Position numbers and translations under genes: made by a program. From Halovenus sp037080055 (GTDB lineage Archaea > Halobacteriota > Halobacteria > Halobacteriales > Haloarculaceae): a stretch of DNA of 64,000 nt. Shown here in pieces: positions 7,929-17,531 of this stretch. The notes below the pieces were generated by a model that saw nothing but the letters and a program-made list of their open reading frames with translations, was not told the origin of the DNA and made no database searches. Every line of letters begins with the position of its first letter. Within the stretch, counting starts at the first letter, position 1. Where the stretch lies: assembly GCF_037080055.1 (NCBI RefSeq), contig NZ_JBAOJI010000005.1, positions 124,001-188,000 of the forward strand, given 5' to 3'.

Positions 7929-9260
7929 TCAGTCGTGGCTGTGGTCGTGATTGTGATCGCTGTCGAACCCGCCGCCGCCGGCGACGAGTGCGTCGTGATC
8001 GCCCTCGATCATATCGAGGTTTTTCAGCGTGTCTCGCTCCTCGAAGTCTTCGATCGCGTCGATCAGATCCTGCTGGGTGAGCGTCGTCCGCTCCTCGGTG
8101 AGCGCTTCGAGGACAGCTTCCCGGAGCACCAGCCGAAGGTCGCTGCCGGTTAGCCCCTCGGTCAACTCCGCGAGTTCGTCCGCGGAGAAATCGACGATCT
8201 CCATCTGCTCCGTGACAATTTCGAGGATTCCGGCGCGCATCGTGCGGTCCGGTTTCGGGAAGTTGACAATCTCGTCGAACCGTCGCCACGCCGCCGCGTC
8301 CAGTTGGTCGGGGTGGTTGGTCGCGCCGATCAGCAGCACTTCGTCCTGAATGAGCGAGACCTCGTCGATGCTTTTGAGCAGCGTGTTGACTGCCCGCTTG
8401 ATCGCTGCGTGTTCGTCGCTGGAACGGGTCTTGGCGACGAAGTCGAATTCGTCGATGAAGAGGATACACGGCGAGAGTCGCTTGGCGACCTCGAAGGTTT
8501 TCTCGACGTTTTTCGCCGTCTCACCGAGGTACTGGCTGGTGATCATCGATAGCTTGACCTCGACGAAGGGCAGGCCGAGTTTGCTCGCCAGCGCCCGCGC
8601 GACGCTCGTCTTCCCGGTGCCCGGTGGCCCGACGAAGAGCAGCTTTCCGATCTCGCGCAGACCGATACTGGCCAGATACTCCCGGTGTTCGATAGCCTTG
8701 ACGATCTTCTGGATCTCGCCTTCCTGTTCGCCCGTCAGGACGATTTCGTCGAGCGTCTGCTCGATTTCTTCCGGTGCACGGATGTCGACCAAATCGAGCA
8801 TCTCCTCTTCTTCCTCGTCGTCGAAGTACTCATCGAGCAGCGAGTCGATGAACTCCCGGTCGGCCCGGGCGGGGCGGTTGTGCTCGCTGGCCTGTTCGTA
8901 GGAGACATCCCGAGCGTCGGAGAAATAGTGCGCGAGCACCGGATTGGCTTCGATGCGGTCGTCGTCGGCCCGGTCGAGATACCACTCTTCGGCCATCTCT
9001 TGATCGGTAAAGGAGAGCGTCCCCGAGAAATCGTCGTAATCGGTGAACATCAGTCCGGAGATGGTTTCCCACGGTTGGTCGACGCCGGTGGCGCCCTCTG
9101 CGCCGCCGACCGTCGGCGAGAGCGGGCGCTCGATTCGGCCGTCGCTCCAGAACGGACTTCGGTAGGCTGCGGGCAGATCGTCGGCATCGAGTGTCTTCGT
9201 CTCGTTGTATGCATTCGTCGTCAAAACGAACTCGACGACGGCGAGTTCCGGGTCCTTCAT
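7929..9260 (-). CDS. AAA-family ATPase with His-rich tail
   Basis: Cytosolic ATPase of 443 aa. The N-terminal half (1-190) has no recognised domain and includes an acidic run DEYFDDEEEEEM. One AAA module follows: Walker A GPPGTGKTS (about 213-221), Walker B ILFIDEFDF, sensor 1 IGATNHPD and arginine-finger region AAWRRFDE, then the helical lid SGSDLRLV-type segment. The C-terminus ends SDHNHDHSHD, a His/Asp-rich stretch able to bind metal. The start ATG 9260 (MKDPELAVVEF) is preferred to GTG 9266. The fold is classic AAA (FtsH/p97-like), but no protease or unfoldase partner domain is present. It lies downstream of a histidine kinase in the same direction. Confidence 0.88.
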   Translation of the reverse strand: MKDPELAVVEFVLTTNAYNETKTLDADDLPAAYRSPFWSDGRIERPLSPTVGGAEGATGVDQPWETISGLMFTDYDDFSGTLSFTDQEMAEEWYLDRADDDRIEANPVLAHYFSDARDVSYEQASEHNRPARADREFIDSLLDEYFDDEEEEEMLDLVDIRAPEEIEQTLDEIVLTGEQEGEIQKIVKAIEHREYLASIGLREIGKLLFVGPPGTGKTSVARALASKLGLPFVEVKLSMITSQYLGETAKNVEKTFEVAKRLSPCILFIDEFDFVAKTRSSDEHAAIKRAVNTLLKSIDEVSLIQDEVLLIGATNHPDQLDAAAWRRFDEIVNFPKPDRTMRAGILEIVTEQMEIVDFSADELAELTEGLTGSDLRLVLREAVLEALTEERTTLTQQDLIDAIEDFEERDTLKNLDMIEGDHDALVAGGGGFDSDHNHDHSHD

Positions 9261-9374
9261 TCTCACAAAGGTTGCGCCGCGAGCCCAATAAGTGACTCGA
9301 AGCAGCGCCGTAATCCACCCCAGTGACCCCGACGAAGCGGCCTTTTTCGCCGCAGCTCACCACTGGCTGTCGGC

Positions 9375-11168
9375 TCACAGTGGCTTTCGAACGCCGCTGA
9401 TCTCGAATTTTGCGCCGCTGACCTCGCCGCTGCCGTCGCCGGCACCGACCACTTGTCTGACATTACTGGCCTGAACTTCCCAGTCGTGGGCGCGAGCGAT
9501 CTGCTCGACGATTGCCAGTCCGAGTCCCGTTCCGTCCCGATTCGTCGTAAAGCCATCCTCGAACACGCGGTCGGGGTCGTCTTCCGGTAGTCCGCAGCCG
9601 TTGTCCGTGACGGTGACCGTCAGATCGGTTCCTGTCTCATCCTCGATCCCGACTGTGACGACTAACTCCGAGGCCACGGGGCCATCTGCTCCGTCGGGAT
9701 CCGTCCCGTGTTCGACAGCGTCCTCGGAAGCTTCGCTTCCGGTGTCCCCAGGAGTCGAAGACGACTGAGGGCTCGTGGAGCCATGCTCCACGGCGTTACG
9801 ATAGAGATTCTCGAACAGTCGCTGGAGACGGGTGCCGTCGGCGATGACGGTTCGATCCCCTTCGACGACGAGGGAGGCACCGTCGGTCTCGACGGTTTCC
9901 CACGCCGAGTTCGCGATTGCCTCGAGTGAGATTTCCGTCGGATCGGTCACGTCCTGCCCCTCGCGTGCCAGCGCGAGGGCGTCCTCGATGATCGCTTCCA
10001 TTCGTTCGGTCGCCTCCTCTGCCTTGTCCAGATAGGAGAGATCGCCGCTCGTTTTCGCCTGCTGGATGTATCCCGAGGCGACGTTGATCGGATTTCGGAG
10101 GTCGTGGCTGACGAGGCTGGCGAACTGGTCGAGTTTTTCGATCTGCTGTTCGAGGTCGCGCTCGCGGCGTTTCTGCTCGGTTACGTCTTCGAGTAGGTAG
10201 AGCCACCCGACGAGGCGGTCGCGGTCGTCTCGGATGGGCGTCGACTCGATACGCAGCGAGCGCTCGCCGTAGGAGACGATCCGCTCACTGTCTTGCTCAC
10301 TCATCGACTCGAACTCGGCCGCTACGTCCGGCAGGCTGACAATCTCTCTAATCGAGGAACCGACCATCGACTCCTCGGCCCGGAGCATCTCTCGGGCAGC
10401 AGGGTTATCGTCGACGATGCGCTGGTCGGTATCGACGACGATCATCCCGTCCCGGACGTTGGCGATGACTTTCTTGCGGGCGATCGGCGAGAGATTCGTG
10501 TACTGGTATCGGACGATAGCGACGGTGAAAAACGCCGATGCGACGACGAAGCCAATCGGTGTCGTATCGAATTCGACGTTGCCGGCGAGATAGATGAGGT
10601 TGAGCGGGACCGGCGATGTGATGCCAACAACCAGCGCTGCCGCTTGGCCCTGGTACAGCGTATGTCTGGTTCGATAGATGAAGCCGACCAGAAGCACCGT
10701 ATAGAACAGGATGAGCGTGTAGCTGTACGCGGAGTGGACCCAGAATGCCGGCCCCCACTGCTGCTCGATACCGACGACGCCGGCTGTACTCAACTCGGCA
10801 AAGAACAGCTTACCGGGGTTGACGACCGCGAATAGCACGACCAAGATGGGGTGGATCGAGAGCACTGCGAGCGTCTTCCGGGTGAGATACCGCTCCCGAC
10901 CCGTATATTCGAGTGCAAACACGAACGTCGACGCCACAGTGGCACCGACACCGAGGTACATGATCCGGATGACAGCGAACGCGAGCCATTCCTGCGGAAG
11001 GGTCGAAACGAACAGACAGAACGCCCAGAACGCCGCTGCGAACAACTCGATACACAGCGGTATCGCCCCCTTCTTATCCCGATTATGCCAGAGGATAATC
11101 CCCAGGACGGCCCCCAGTACCGTCGCAGCGAGATAGATTCCCCTGACCGCCCAGACCCCCGTCGACAT
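9375..11168 (-). CDS. Histidine kinase, seven-TM sensor + PAS
   Basis: Second membrane kinase (597 aa) with the same layout as the one at 4929. Seven hydrophobic helices (1-220, 7TM-N type) are followed by PAS (about 230-330, NVRDGMIVVDTDQRI) and HisKA with phospho-acceptor in SLVSHDLRNPIN (about 353). The HATPase has N-box ENLYRNAVEHG (about 458), G1 DNGCGLPEDD and G2 GTGLGLAIV. A Ser/Asp-rich spacer of about 40 residues follows the N-box, and the AVEHG motif is repeated inside it. No adjacent response regulator. The AAA gene lies 114 bp downstream. Confidence 0.9.
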   Translation of the reverse strand: MSTGVWAVRGIYLAATVLGAVLGIILWHNRDKKGAIPLCIELFAAAFWAFCLFVSTLPQEWLAFAVIRIMYLGVGATVASTFVFALEYTGRERYLTRKTLAVLSIHPILVVLFAVVNPGKLFFAELSTAGVVGIEQQWGPAFWVHSAYSYTLILFYTVLLVGFIYRTRHTLYQGQAAALVVGITSPVPLNLIYLAGNVEFDTTPIGFVVASAFFTVAIVRYQYTNLSPIARKKVIANVRDGMIVVDTDQRIVDDNPAAREMLRAEESMVGSSIREIVSLPDVAAEFESMSEQDSERIVSYGERSLRIESTPIRDDRDRLVGWLYLLEDVTEQKRRERDLEQQIEKLDQFASLVSHDLRNPINVASGYIQQAKTSGDLSYLDKAEEATERMEAIIEDALALAREGQDVTDPTEISLEAIANSAWETVETDGASLVVEGDRTVIADGTRLQRLFENLYRNAVEHGSTSPQSSSTPGDTGSEASEDAVEHGTDPDGADGPVASELVVTVGIEDETGTDLTVTVTDNGCGLPEDDPDRVFEDGFTTNRDGTGLGLAIVEQIARAHDWEVQASNVRQVVGAGDGSGEVSGAKFEISGVRKPL

Positions 11169-11303
11169 CGATTATGTATCAGGCGTTCCTGAACTTACTT
11201 AATGCTCGGGGGTAGCTGTCACCGATTGGTGTTCTCCGCGAAGAGAATCGACTCGGTGACCGACCTCGAAACTGTTGTAAACCGCCGCGTGAAAACACCG
11301 AGC

Positions 11304-12029
11304 ATGAAACTTGCGCGCATCGAAACCGACGACGGGATTCTGACCGGCGAGTACGACGACGGGACAGTGACAGTCGATGGCGAAAGCTACGAGATTGGCG
11401 AGGATGCCGACCTCCGCGCACCCTGCGAACCGGGGACGTTCTACTGTGTCGGCCGAAATTTCGCCGAAAAGATCGACCAGATGGACTACGACATCCCCGA
11501 CATCCCCGACTGGTTCATCAAGTCCGCCGTCTCGCTGCATCCGCCGAACGAGCCGATCGAGTACCCCGAGTGGACCGAGGAACTGACCTACGCCGGGGAA
11601 CTGGCAGCGGTCATCGACGAGGAGTGTACGGATCTCGAGGACGAGGATGACGTGCGAGAGGTTCTGCGCGGCTGGACGATTCTGAACGATCTGGACGCCC
11701 TGGATCAGGAACGCCGCACTGCACGTAAAGCCTTCGACGGGTCCGCCCCGCTCGGACCAGTCATCGAGACAGATCTCGATCCCCGCGACATCCAGATCGA
11801 GACCCACATCTCCGGGGAGAAACGGCAGGACGCGACGACCGACTGGATGATCTTCGATCCGTACGAGACAATTGCCTTCCTCTCCGAGCGGTACACGTTC
11901 AAGCCGGGTGACGTGATCTCCTTCGGCAGTCCGGCGAATCCCGGCCTGCTCGAACCCGGCGACGATATCGACATCTGGTACGAGGGAATCGGTCGGCTAC
12001 AAAATACCGTCGTCGAGCCAAAAGAGTAG
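11304..12029 (+). CDS. Fumarylacetoacetate hydrolase (FAH) family enzyme
   Basis: FAH-fold metal-dependent hydrolase, decarboxylase or isomerase, 241 aa. It has FYCVGRNFAEKIDQM (the family's cGRNYxxH-type loop, here with a Glu/Lys variation), FIKSAVSLHPPNEPI, and the metal-ligand segment ELTYAGELAAVIDEE, whose two Glu residues match the conserved E-x-E site. The C-terminus has GDVISFGSPANPG and LEPGDDIDIWYEGIG, the usual FAH ending. Typical substrates are acylpyruvates or 2-hydroxyhepta-dienedioate; context gives no clue. The frame extends to 11202, but ATG 11304 (MKLARIETDDG) is the family start. The convergent CBS gene begins 8 bp after its stop. Confidence 0.88.
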   Translation: MKLARIETDDGILTGEYDDGTVTVDGESYEIGEDADLRAPCEPGTFYCVGRNFAEKIDQMDYDIPDIPDWFIKSAVSLHPPNEPIEYPEWTEELTYAGELAAVIDEECTDLEDEDDVREVLRGWTILNDLDALDQERRTARKAFDGSAPLGPVIETDLDPRDIQIETHISGEKRQDATTDWMIFDPYETIAFLSERYTFKPGDVISFGSPANPGLLEPGDDIDIWYEGIGRLQNTVVEPKE

Positions 12030-12037
12030 TTCGACAG

Positions 12038-13189
12038 CTACAGTTCGCCGAGTTTGCGGAGCAACTGGCCGCGGTACTCCTCGTCTGCGCGGACGCCTTT
12101 CAGTTCGAGGACGCGGCGCTCGAGTTTGTCGAGTGCAACGTTGAAGGCCGTATCGGCACCGTAGCCTTCACCGGATCCGGCGACCTGTCCCTTGTTGGTT
12201 CGGAGCCGAACCTGGCTCTGGATCAGCGGCGTCCCGCGGAGTTTTTCCTTGTGTTTGTGGAAGCGAACGTGTGCGTGCTGGACCTGCATGTCCTGGTACT
12301 TGTCCGCAGTCTGCTGGATCTCCTCGCGGATCTCCTCGCGGGTCAGCGTATCGAGTAGCTTGATGTTTGTGACCTGGACATCCATGTGGTCCTCTTCGGT
12401 GTAGGTCAGCGCCCGGAGCACGTCGGTTTTGGTGATGATGCCGGCGACCGTCTCGTCATCGTCCGGCGTGACGACGAGCCCTGCATAGTCGTTATCGAGC
12501 ATCTGCTTGACCGCCGATTTGACCGTCGCTCCGGCCGTTGTCGTCGCGACGGGGCTGGACATGATATCGTAGACCGGAATATCGAGTACCCGGTCGATAT
12601 CGCCCGAGCGGTCGCCTTTCTGCTGGCGTTCCATGTCACGGACTGCGAAATCGGCGATGTCGTGCGTCGTGACCATCCCGGTTAGCTGGCCGCCCTCGTC
12701 GACGACCGGCAGTCGGGAGATGTTGTTCTCCCGGAGCATGTTGATCGAGCGGCCGATCTGGGTGTCGTCGGTCACCGTTACGACCTCGTCCGTGTAGATG
12801 TCTGCGACGTCGAGGGTTTCGAGGTTGTCGAGTACTGCCTCGAGAATCGCTTCTTCGCTGACGATACCCCACAGATTGTCGCCCTCTAACACCGGTGCGA
12901 TCTTCGCGCCGCTTTCGACCAGCACGCGCGCAACCTCGCGTACGTCGTCGGTTCGACCAACTCTCGGTGCTGACCGCACTAGTCCCCGGACTTTCGCCCC
13001 ATCCTGAATATGTGACTGAATGAGTTGTTTTTGGTTGATAATCCCGGTATATTCGCCATCTTCTGTGACCACGATCCCTTTTGGTCTGTCCTCTTCGAAC
13101 ATTGACCGGACCTTTCCGAGGCGTTCGTCCGCATCAATCTCGGCGTAGTCGGGAGTGGCTATGTCAGCAATATCCATCGTAATCTCCAT
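12038..13189 (-). CDS. Four-CBS protein with C-terminal hibernation-factor-like domain
   Basis: Predicted nucleotide-sensing protein. Four CBS motifs occupy residues about 1-275: DYAEIDADERLGKVR, LVRSAPRVGRTDDV, IYTDEVVTVTDD and DIMSSPVATTTAG, each followed by an IVxDxG-type strand. They should form two Bateman modules that bind adenine nucleotides. The last 110 residues, including HVRFHKHKEKLRG, QVRLRTNKGQVAGSGEG and AFNVALDKLERRVLE, resemble the S30AE (HPF/RaiA) fold, so it may act on ribosomes in response to energy charge. Starts at GTG 13204, ATG 13189 and ATG 13177 are possible; TATA-like GATTATGCC at about 13210-13218 favours 13189. Confidence 0.8.
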   Translation of the reverse strand: MEITMDIADIATPDYAEIDADERLGKVRSMFEEDRPKGIVVTEDGEYTGIINQKQLIQSHIQDGAKVRGLVRSAPRVGRTDDVREVARVLVESGAKIAPVLEGDNLWGIVSEEAILEAVLDNLETLDVADIYTDEVVTVTDDTQIGRSINMLRENNISRLPVVDEGGQLTGMVTTHDIADFAVRDMERQQKGDRSGDIDRVLDIPVYDIMSSPVATTTAGATVKSAVKQMLDNDYAGLVVTPDDDETVAGIITKTDVLRALTYTEEDHMDVQVTNIKLLDTLTREEIREEIQQTADKYQDMQVQHAHVRFHKHKEKLRGTPLIQSQVRLRTNKGQVAGSGEGYGADTAFNVALDKLERRVLELKGVRADEEYRGQLLRKLGEL

Positions 13190-13247
13190 CTCGAATTTCA
13201 ACACGTGGCATAATCAAAGTTGGTTTCGATCCCAGAGTCCCGGGATA

Positions 13248-14966
13248 TCACAACAGTGTTCCGACCAGTAGATACGCGCTCAGGTACGCTCCCGTCGCCG
13301 AGCACAGCGCCCGGCCGATCCGGTAGCCCAGCAGTTCCCGGTCCAGTCCCCGGGTCAGCCCCGTCGCCAGCGCTGTCAGGATCACCGCCAACAACAGGAC
13401 GTACACGCCGACCGGCCCGCCAAGCCAGATCAGCGACTGGGTCCGCTCGGCGAGAAACGCCTCGCCGCCGATCCCCTCCGCAAGTGCGACCGTCGCGCCC
13501 GCGACCAGCGGACCGAAGAGCATGCCGGTCGTCTGGAGCGTCTGGCAGACGTGAGCGAGGCTTCGCCGCGCTTCCCGTTCGATCGCCTGCAGGTCCTCGA
13601 CGTGATCTCCGAGTGCGAGCAAGGCTGTCCCGGCAGGGCGTCCTTCCTCGCTCGCGAGCGCGAGCAGCGCCACACTCCCCCGCACGCGGGGACTCGGCAC
13701 GTCGGTGAGCACACCATCTCGGCCGAGAAACGCCTCTTCGACGCTGATCTGTAACTGCCGGTGTCTCAACGCGCCGGCACGCAGTACGGCACCGATCTCG
13801 TCGTCGAGTTCCTCGCCAGTGTGTTCGATGGCTGTCTCGACCGCCCGGCCGTTCGCGACCCGACGACTGATCAGCGTCAGCGCGTCAGGCAACCCCGCTT
13901 CGATCCGGCGGATGCGGTCGTATCGACTGACGACGGGTCGGTAGTAACAGACCATCCCAAGCCCCGTCCCGATTCCGATGGCGCCGACGACTGCGGCCCA
14001 GCGAGGTGCGATCACCGATGCACTGACGGCCACGAGGCCGCCAGCCCCGACGCCGAGTGCAATCGCGAGGCCGGTTCTGTCCGGCACCCCATCCTGGTCG
14101 GTCGTGACTGCCGGCGGCGGGAAGGCGACGGGTCGCCTGGCGAGCAACCACGCCGCGGCACCGAGCAGGACTGCTGGGAGCGCAACGTTGTAGATCGCAA
14201 CGACGGTCAGCGGCGTCACTGCGACGCCAACGGCACTCCCCGCGGGGAGCAGCGCCACCAGCGCCGTCGGCAGCAACACGCCGAAGGCGTACAACGCCGT
14301 CACTGGCGTGCGAACCTGTGCACCGAACGACTCCATCTGGTCCCGTGTTCCCGCCATGACGACCGACAGCGCGCGGTCGAGCAGCCGTTCTCGGTCGTGT
14401 CCGCTCGCGTTGCCAGCAGCCGAAACAAGCGCCACGGACCGGCGTAGCGCGGGGAATAGATCGGCCCAGGCGTCGCCGAACGCGACGAGGCCCGAAAGTC
14501 CGCTGTGACGGTGCTGGCGTACGTGATTCGCGAGACTCGCGCCGAGGATGCCGTCGCCCGTCCGGGCAGCAAAATCTGCCGCCCGTTCCGGCGTCGGCGA
14601 GAGGCGCATACTGAGTACTGTCCGGGCGACGAGGTCTGGGGCGGCCCCCAGTGCGCTCGTCCGGCGAGCGGTGGCCCACAACTGGGGGGCAGCCTGGATC
14701 GTGTGTGTCGTAAGCAAGCCGATTGTCACTCCCGCAAGCACGACGACGAGTCGAAACTGTCCCGGAATGAACAACGCCAGCAGTGAGAGTGCAACGCCAA
14801 TAGCGACGGCGGCGACGTAACTCGCCTGTATCACGACTGTCGGTGCGACCGGGCGACCGAGAAAATCCAGCGCGAGCCGGAGATCAGAACTCGCCTCGAC
14901 GTCGAACGGGCAGCAGGCGGCCGTCGCTTCGAGCAGGCGCACTGTCGGATGGACGTTCGTGCTCAT
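13248..14966 (-). CDS. pilC: Type IV pilus platform protein PilC (T2SSF/TadC family)
   Basis: Integral membrane platform of an archaeal type IV pilus, anchoring the PilB ATPase and assembling pilins. At 572 aa it carries two T2SSF-like cytoplasmic helical domains (about 100-220 and 380-500) separated by hydrophobic blocks. These are FIPGQFRLVVVLAGVTIGLL near the start, AYGVLLPTALVALLP-type segments in the middle, and a hydrophobic C-terminus (VYVLLLAVILTALATGL). The ATG overlaps the pilB stop by 4 bp, so the genes are translationally coupled. Confidence 0.88.
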   Translation of the reverse strand: MSTNVHPTVRLLEATAACCPFDVEASSDLRLALDFLGRPVAPTVVIQASYVAAVAIGVALSLLALFIPGQFRLVVVLAGVTIGLLTTHTIQAAPQLWATARRTSALGAAPDLVARTVLSMRLSPTPERAADFAARTGDGILGASLANHVRQHRHSGLSGLVAFGDAWADLFPALRRSVALVSAAGNASGHDRERLLDRALSVVMAGTRDQMESFGAQVRTPVTALYAFGVLLPTALVALLPAGSAVGVAVTPLTVVAIYNVALPAVLLGAAAWLLARRPVAFPPPAVTTDQDGVPDRTGLAIALGVGAGGLVAVSASVIAPRWAAVVGAIGIGTGLGMVCYYRPVVSRYDRIRRIEAGLPDALTLISRRVANGRAVETAIEHTGEELDDEIGAVLRAGALRHRQLQISVEEAFLGRDGVLTDVPSPRVRGSVALLALASEEGRPAGTALLALGDHVEDLQAIEREARRSLAHVCQTLQTTGMLFGPLVAGATVALAEGIGGEAFLAERTQSLIWLGGPVGVYVLLLAVILTALATGLTRGLDRELLGYRIGRALCSATGAYLSAYLLVGTLL

Positions 14967-16870
14967 CGCTGTCGCTCTCCGTGAGAGTCGAGGACGGCGT
15001 CCGTATCTGTCGCTCCGCGGTCCGCCAGCGACCGGAGCAGTCGTTCTCGGCGCTGGTGCTGTTCGCGGAGGTTCGCGTACGTTTCGCCCGCTGCCCGGAG
15101 CCCATCAACGAGGGTGCTGTTGCCTCGCTCGATCTGTCCCGTCGATTCCAGGCCGTCGCCCGTCCGATCGAACAGCGTGTCGAACTGCGGAGTCTCTCCG
15201 CCGCTGACTTCTTCGACGGTGCTGACGCGGCGGGTGCCGTCAGCGGTGATCTCACAGGTGACGATCAGGTCGGTCACGCCGAAGGAGGCGGGGGAGACAC
15301 CGAGATCCTCGACGACGCGCTCGTAAACCGCCTCTCCACCATCGCCGTGGATTGTCCCGAGAACGGCTTCGCTGTTTGCGCCGATGCGCATCGCCTCGTA
15401 GAGGACACTCGCCTCCTCACCGCGCACCTCGCCGACTGCGACCGCTCCGTCACCGAGTCGGAGTGCGGTTCGCAGGGCGGTCGCCGGTGAGAGTTCTTCG
15501 CTGTCCGCGCTCGCGAGCAGCGGCTGCACGTCTCGTCCGGCGTCCTGTAACGGATCCACCGGGAGTTCCGGCGTATCCTCGATTGCGACGGTCCGCACCT
15601 CCGGCGGCAACTCCCACAACAGAGCGCCCAGAAACGTCGTCTTGCCCGCGCCCCGCGGCCCGGCGACCAGCACTGCCGCACCACGCTCGACGGCGACCGA
15701 CACGAGCGCCGCTGCCGAATCCGAAACCGTCCCGTTTCCCACGAGTGCAGGAAGCGTCCAGACAGCGTCGTCCTGGGCCCGGAAAGCGAAGGCCGTTCCG
15801 TCACTCGGTGGCTCCGTCACCCCGGCGACGCGCACCTGTCGACCGGCGACCGTCGAGGTGGCATCCAGTGTCGGATCGGCACGCGAGAACGCCCGTCCGC
15901 TCTCGCGGCGAAAGCGTGAGGACAGCGCTTCTATTCCTGCCTCCGTGAGTCGGACGTTCGCCCGGCAGGTTTCACCATCGACGGTCACTCGCAGCCAGTT
16001 CGACGGTGCTGGTGCAGTGACGAAGACATCCGAGACGTTGGGGTCCGCGAACAGATCTTCGAGCAACCCGAACCCGTGGGTGTGTTTCCGCAGGACCGCA
16101 GCGACCGCCTCGACGGGGATCGACTCGGAATGCTCGGCCGCTTCTGAAACGGCCCGGACCGCACGCCCCGGCGCGCGCTGCTCGCCCTCGAACTCTCCGG
16201 CTGCGAGGCGGTCGTACGCTGTGGCCAACATCTCTAGTCCTGCGGCGGAGAGGCCCCGCTCGGCGGGCGAGAGGTAGTACTGATCGACGCCGTTCGGCGG
16301 TTCGTACCGTCTGACCGTCGCCCCGGTATCGAGTTCTCGAACCTCCCGGAGCTTCGCTTCCGGTGGCGGGGTGGTTCGCACTCGCCAGTGACTCACCCGC
16401 GGCCCCACGGCCGGTGCGAGTGCGGTCTCGTAGTCGCCGGCATCGGCAGCGAGTTCGGCGAGCCCGGTTTCTGCGGCGATGTCTCGGGCGGCATCAGCCC
16501 GACCGGTCGCTTCGCGGGCGGCCGCGAGCGGATCACGCCGCGCTCGCTGTGCGAGTCGGTCGTCGTGAAACTGTATCGCTTCGACGAAGCGCCCGGCGGC
16601 GACGAGCAACGCCGCCTGCTGATTCTCGTAGGCGCGAACGACGCCGCCGGCTTCGGTTCGGACCGCGTCCGCGTCGCGGCTGGTGAGGGCATCGATGACC
16701 GTCTCGCGGCAGGCGGGACTGTCGGCCAATCGACCCTCTCCCTCACAGGTCGAGGAATCGACCAGCAGCGTCTCGCCATCGAACGTCGGTTCACAATCAC
16801 AATCCTTCGACGCAGACTCGTCACCGAATATCGACCGCACTCGGTCCGGGAGGCGACTGTGGAGCGACAT
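14963..16870 (-). CDS. pilB: Type IV pilus assembly ATPase PilB
   Basis: Secretion ATPase of the GspE/PilB family powering pilus assembly; 635 aa. A Cys-containing N-terminal part (CDCEPTFDG, then CEGEG and ACRE) could bind zinc. The N-terminal domain has the family DPNVSDVFVTAP segment. The ATPase core has Walker A GPRGAGKTT (about 405-413), Asp box AIEDTPELP, Walker B AVGEVRGEEA (about 472) and His box GTIHGDGG (about 508). It forms an operon with the coiled-coil gene at 16874 (3 bp gap) and pilC (4 bp overlap). The pilin-like genes of 22.5-27.3 kb are likely partners. Confidence 0.92.
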   Translation of the reverse strand: MSLHSRLPDRVRSIFGDESASKDCDCEPTFDGETLLVDSSTCEGEGRLADSPACRETVIDALTSRDADAVRTEAGGVVRAYENQQAALLVAAGRFVEAIQFHDDRLAQRARRDPLAAAREATGRADAARDIAAETGLAELAADAGDYETALAPAVGPRVSHWRVRTTPPPEAKLREVRELDTGATVRRYEPPNGVDQYYLSPAERGLSAAGLEMLATAYDRLAAGEFEGEQRAPGRAVRAVSEAAEHSESIPVEAVAAVLRKHTHGFGLLEDLFADPNVSDVFVTAPAPSNWLRVTVDGETCRANVRLTEAGIEALSSRFRRESGRAFSRADPTLDATSTVAGRQVRVAGVTEPPSDGTAFAFRAQDDAVWTLPALVGNGTVSDSAAALVSVAVERGAAVLVAGPRGAGKTTFLGALLWELPPEVRTVAIEDTPELPVDPLQDAGRDVQPLLASADSEELSPATALRTALRLGDGAVAVGEVRGEEASVLYEAMRIGANSEAVLGTIHGDGGEAVYERVVEDLGVSPASFGVTDLIVTCEITADGTRRVSTVEEVSGGETPQFDTLFDRTGDGLESTGQIERGNSTLVDGLRAAGETYANLREQHQRRERLLRSLADRGATDTDAVLDSHGERQR

Positions 16871-16873
16871 CGT

Positions 16874-17461
16874 CTACAGCAACTCTCTGATCCGCTGGAG
16901 CGTTCCGGTCTCAGCAGCGTCGTCGGGGAACAGCGGGTCGTCGTTGGTCTCGCCCGGGGGGTTCCTGTGCGTGGCTGCTCCTCCGTCGGTCGCACTAGGT
17001 GGATTCGTGGCTCGTGATTCCGCTTCACTCCCGGTTTCGCTGTCGTGTGTCCGGCCACACGCCTGACACCGCTCGTTCCCCGACTGTTCTGCCTCGCTCG
17101 TCGCTGACCGGTCGCCGTCCGCCGAGGAATTCGACAGCGCCTGTTTCCGATTCTCGCCGGCCGCTGTCTGTCCGTCGACGGTCGATTGCGCCGCTCGTTC
17201 GAGTGCCTCGGCCTTGGCGAGGGCCGTGTTGGCTCGCTGCTCGATATCGTCGTTAACCGCTCGGATGTTCCCGACGTAGCCCCGCAGTGCCTGCGTTGCG
17301 GCTTCGAGGTCGTCGATCCGCGTCTCGATCTCGTCGAGTTGCGATTCGACCGCCGCGAGTCGTGTCTCCATCTCGGCGTATTCACTCGATTCGTGATCGA
17401 ATTCCCCGTCCGAAACTGTTCGTTCGAGCGCCTCGATTCGCTCTTCGAGTGCGTCGTCCAT
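16874..17461 (-). CDS. Coiled-coil protein of the pilBC operon
   Basis: First gene of the operon, 195 aa. Residues 1-95 are heptad-rich coiled coil (MDDALEERIEALERTVSDG and ETRIDDLEAATQALRG). A Ser/Ala-rich acidic linker follows, with one CQACGRTH knuckle and a short helical end (TLQRIRELL). No membrane segment or catalytic motif. The frame is open to 17602 into the adjacent IS, but ATG 17461 fits a TATA box 27 nt upstream and the coiled-coil start. It probably assists PilB or PilC; a similar gene precedes pilB in other haloarchaea as I recall. Confidence 0.72.
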   Translation of the reverse strand: MDDALEERIEALERTVSDGEFDHESSEYAEMETRLAAVESQLDEIETRIDDLEAATQALRGYVGNIRAVNDDIEQRANTALAKAEALERAAQSTVDGQTAAGENRKQALSNSSADGDRSATSEAEQSGNERCQACGRTHDSETGSEAESRATNPPSATDGGAATHRNPPGETNDDPLFPDDAAETGTLQRIRELL

Positions 17462-17483
17462 ACGGGCGGTGGTCCGGTGCTGG

Positions 17484-17491
17484 TATTTGAA
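17484..17491 (-). promoter_or_regulatory. TATA box of the coiled-coil/pilB/pilC operon
   Basis: The minus strand reads TTCAAATA centred 27 nt upstream of ATG 17461, giving a leaderless transcript. The IS200/IS605-type remnant ends about 40 bp upstream, so the core promoter survived the insertion. Confidence 0.5.
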
Positions 17492-17531
17492 CCTTCGGGC
17501 GGAAAGAGCCGGAACCGAGCGGTGTGAACTA

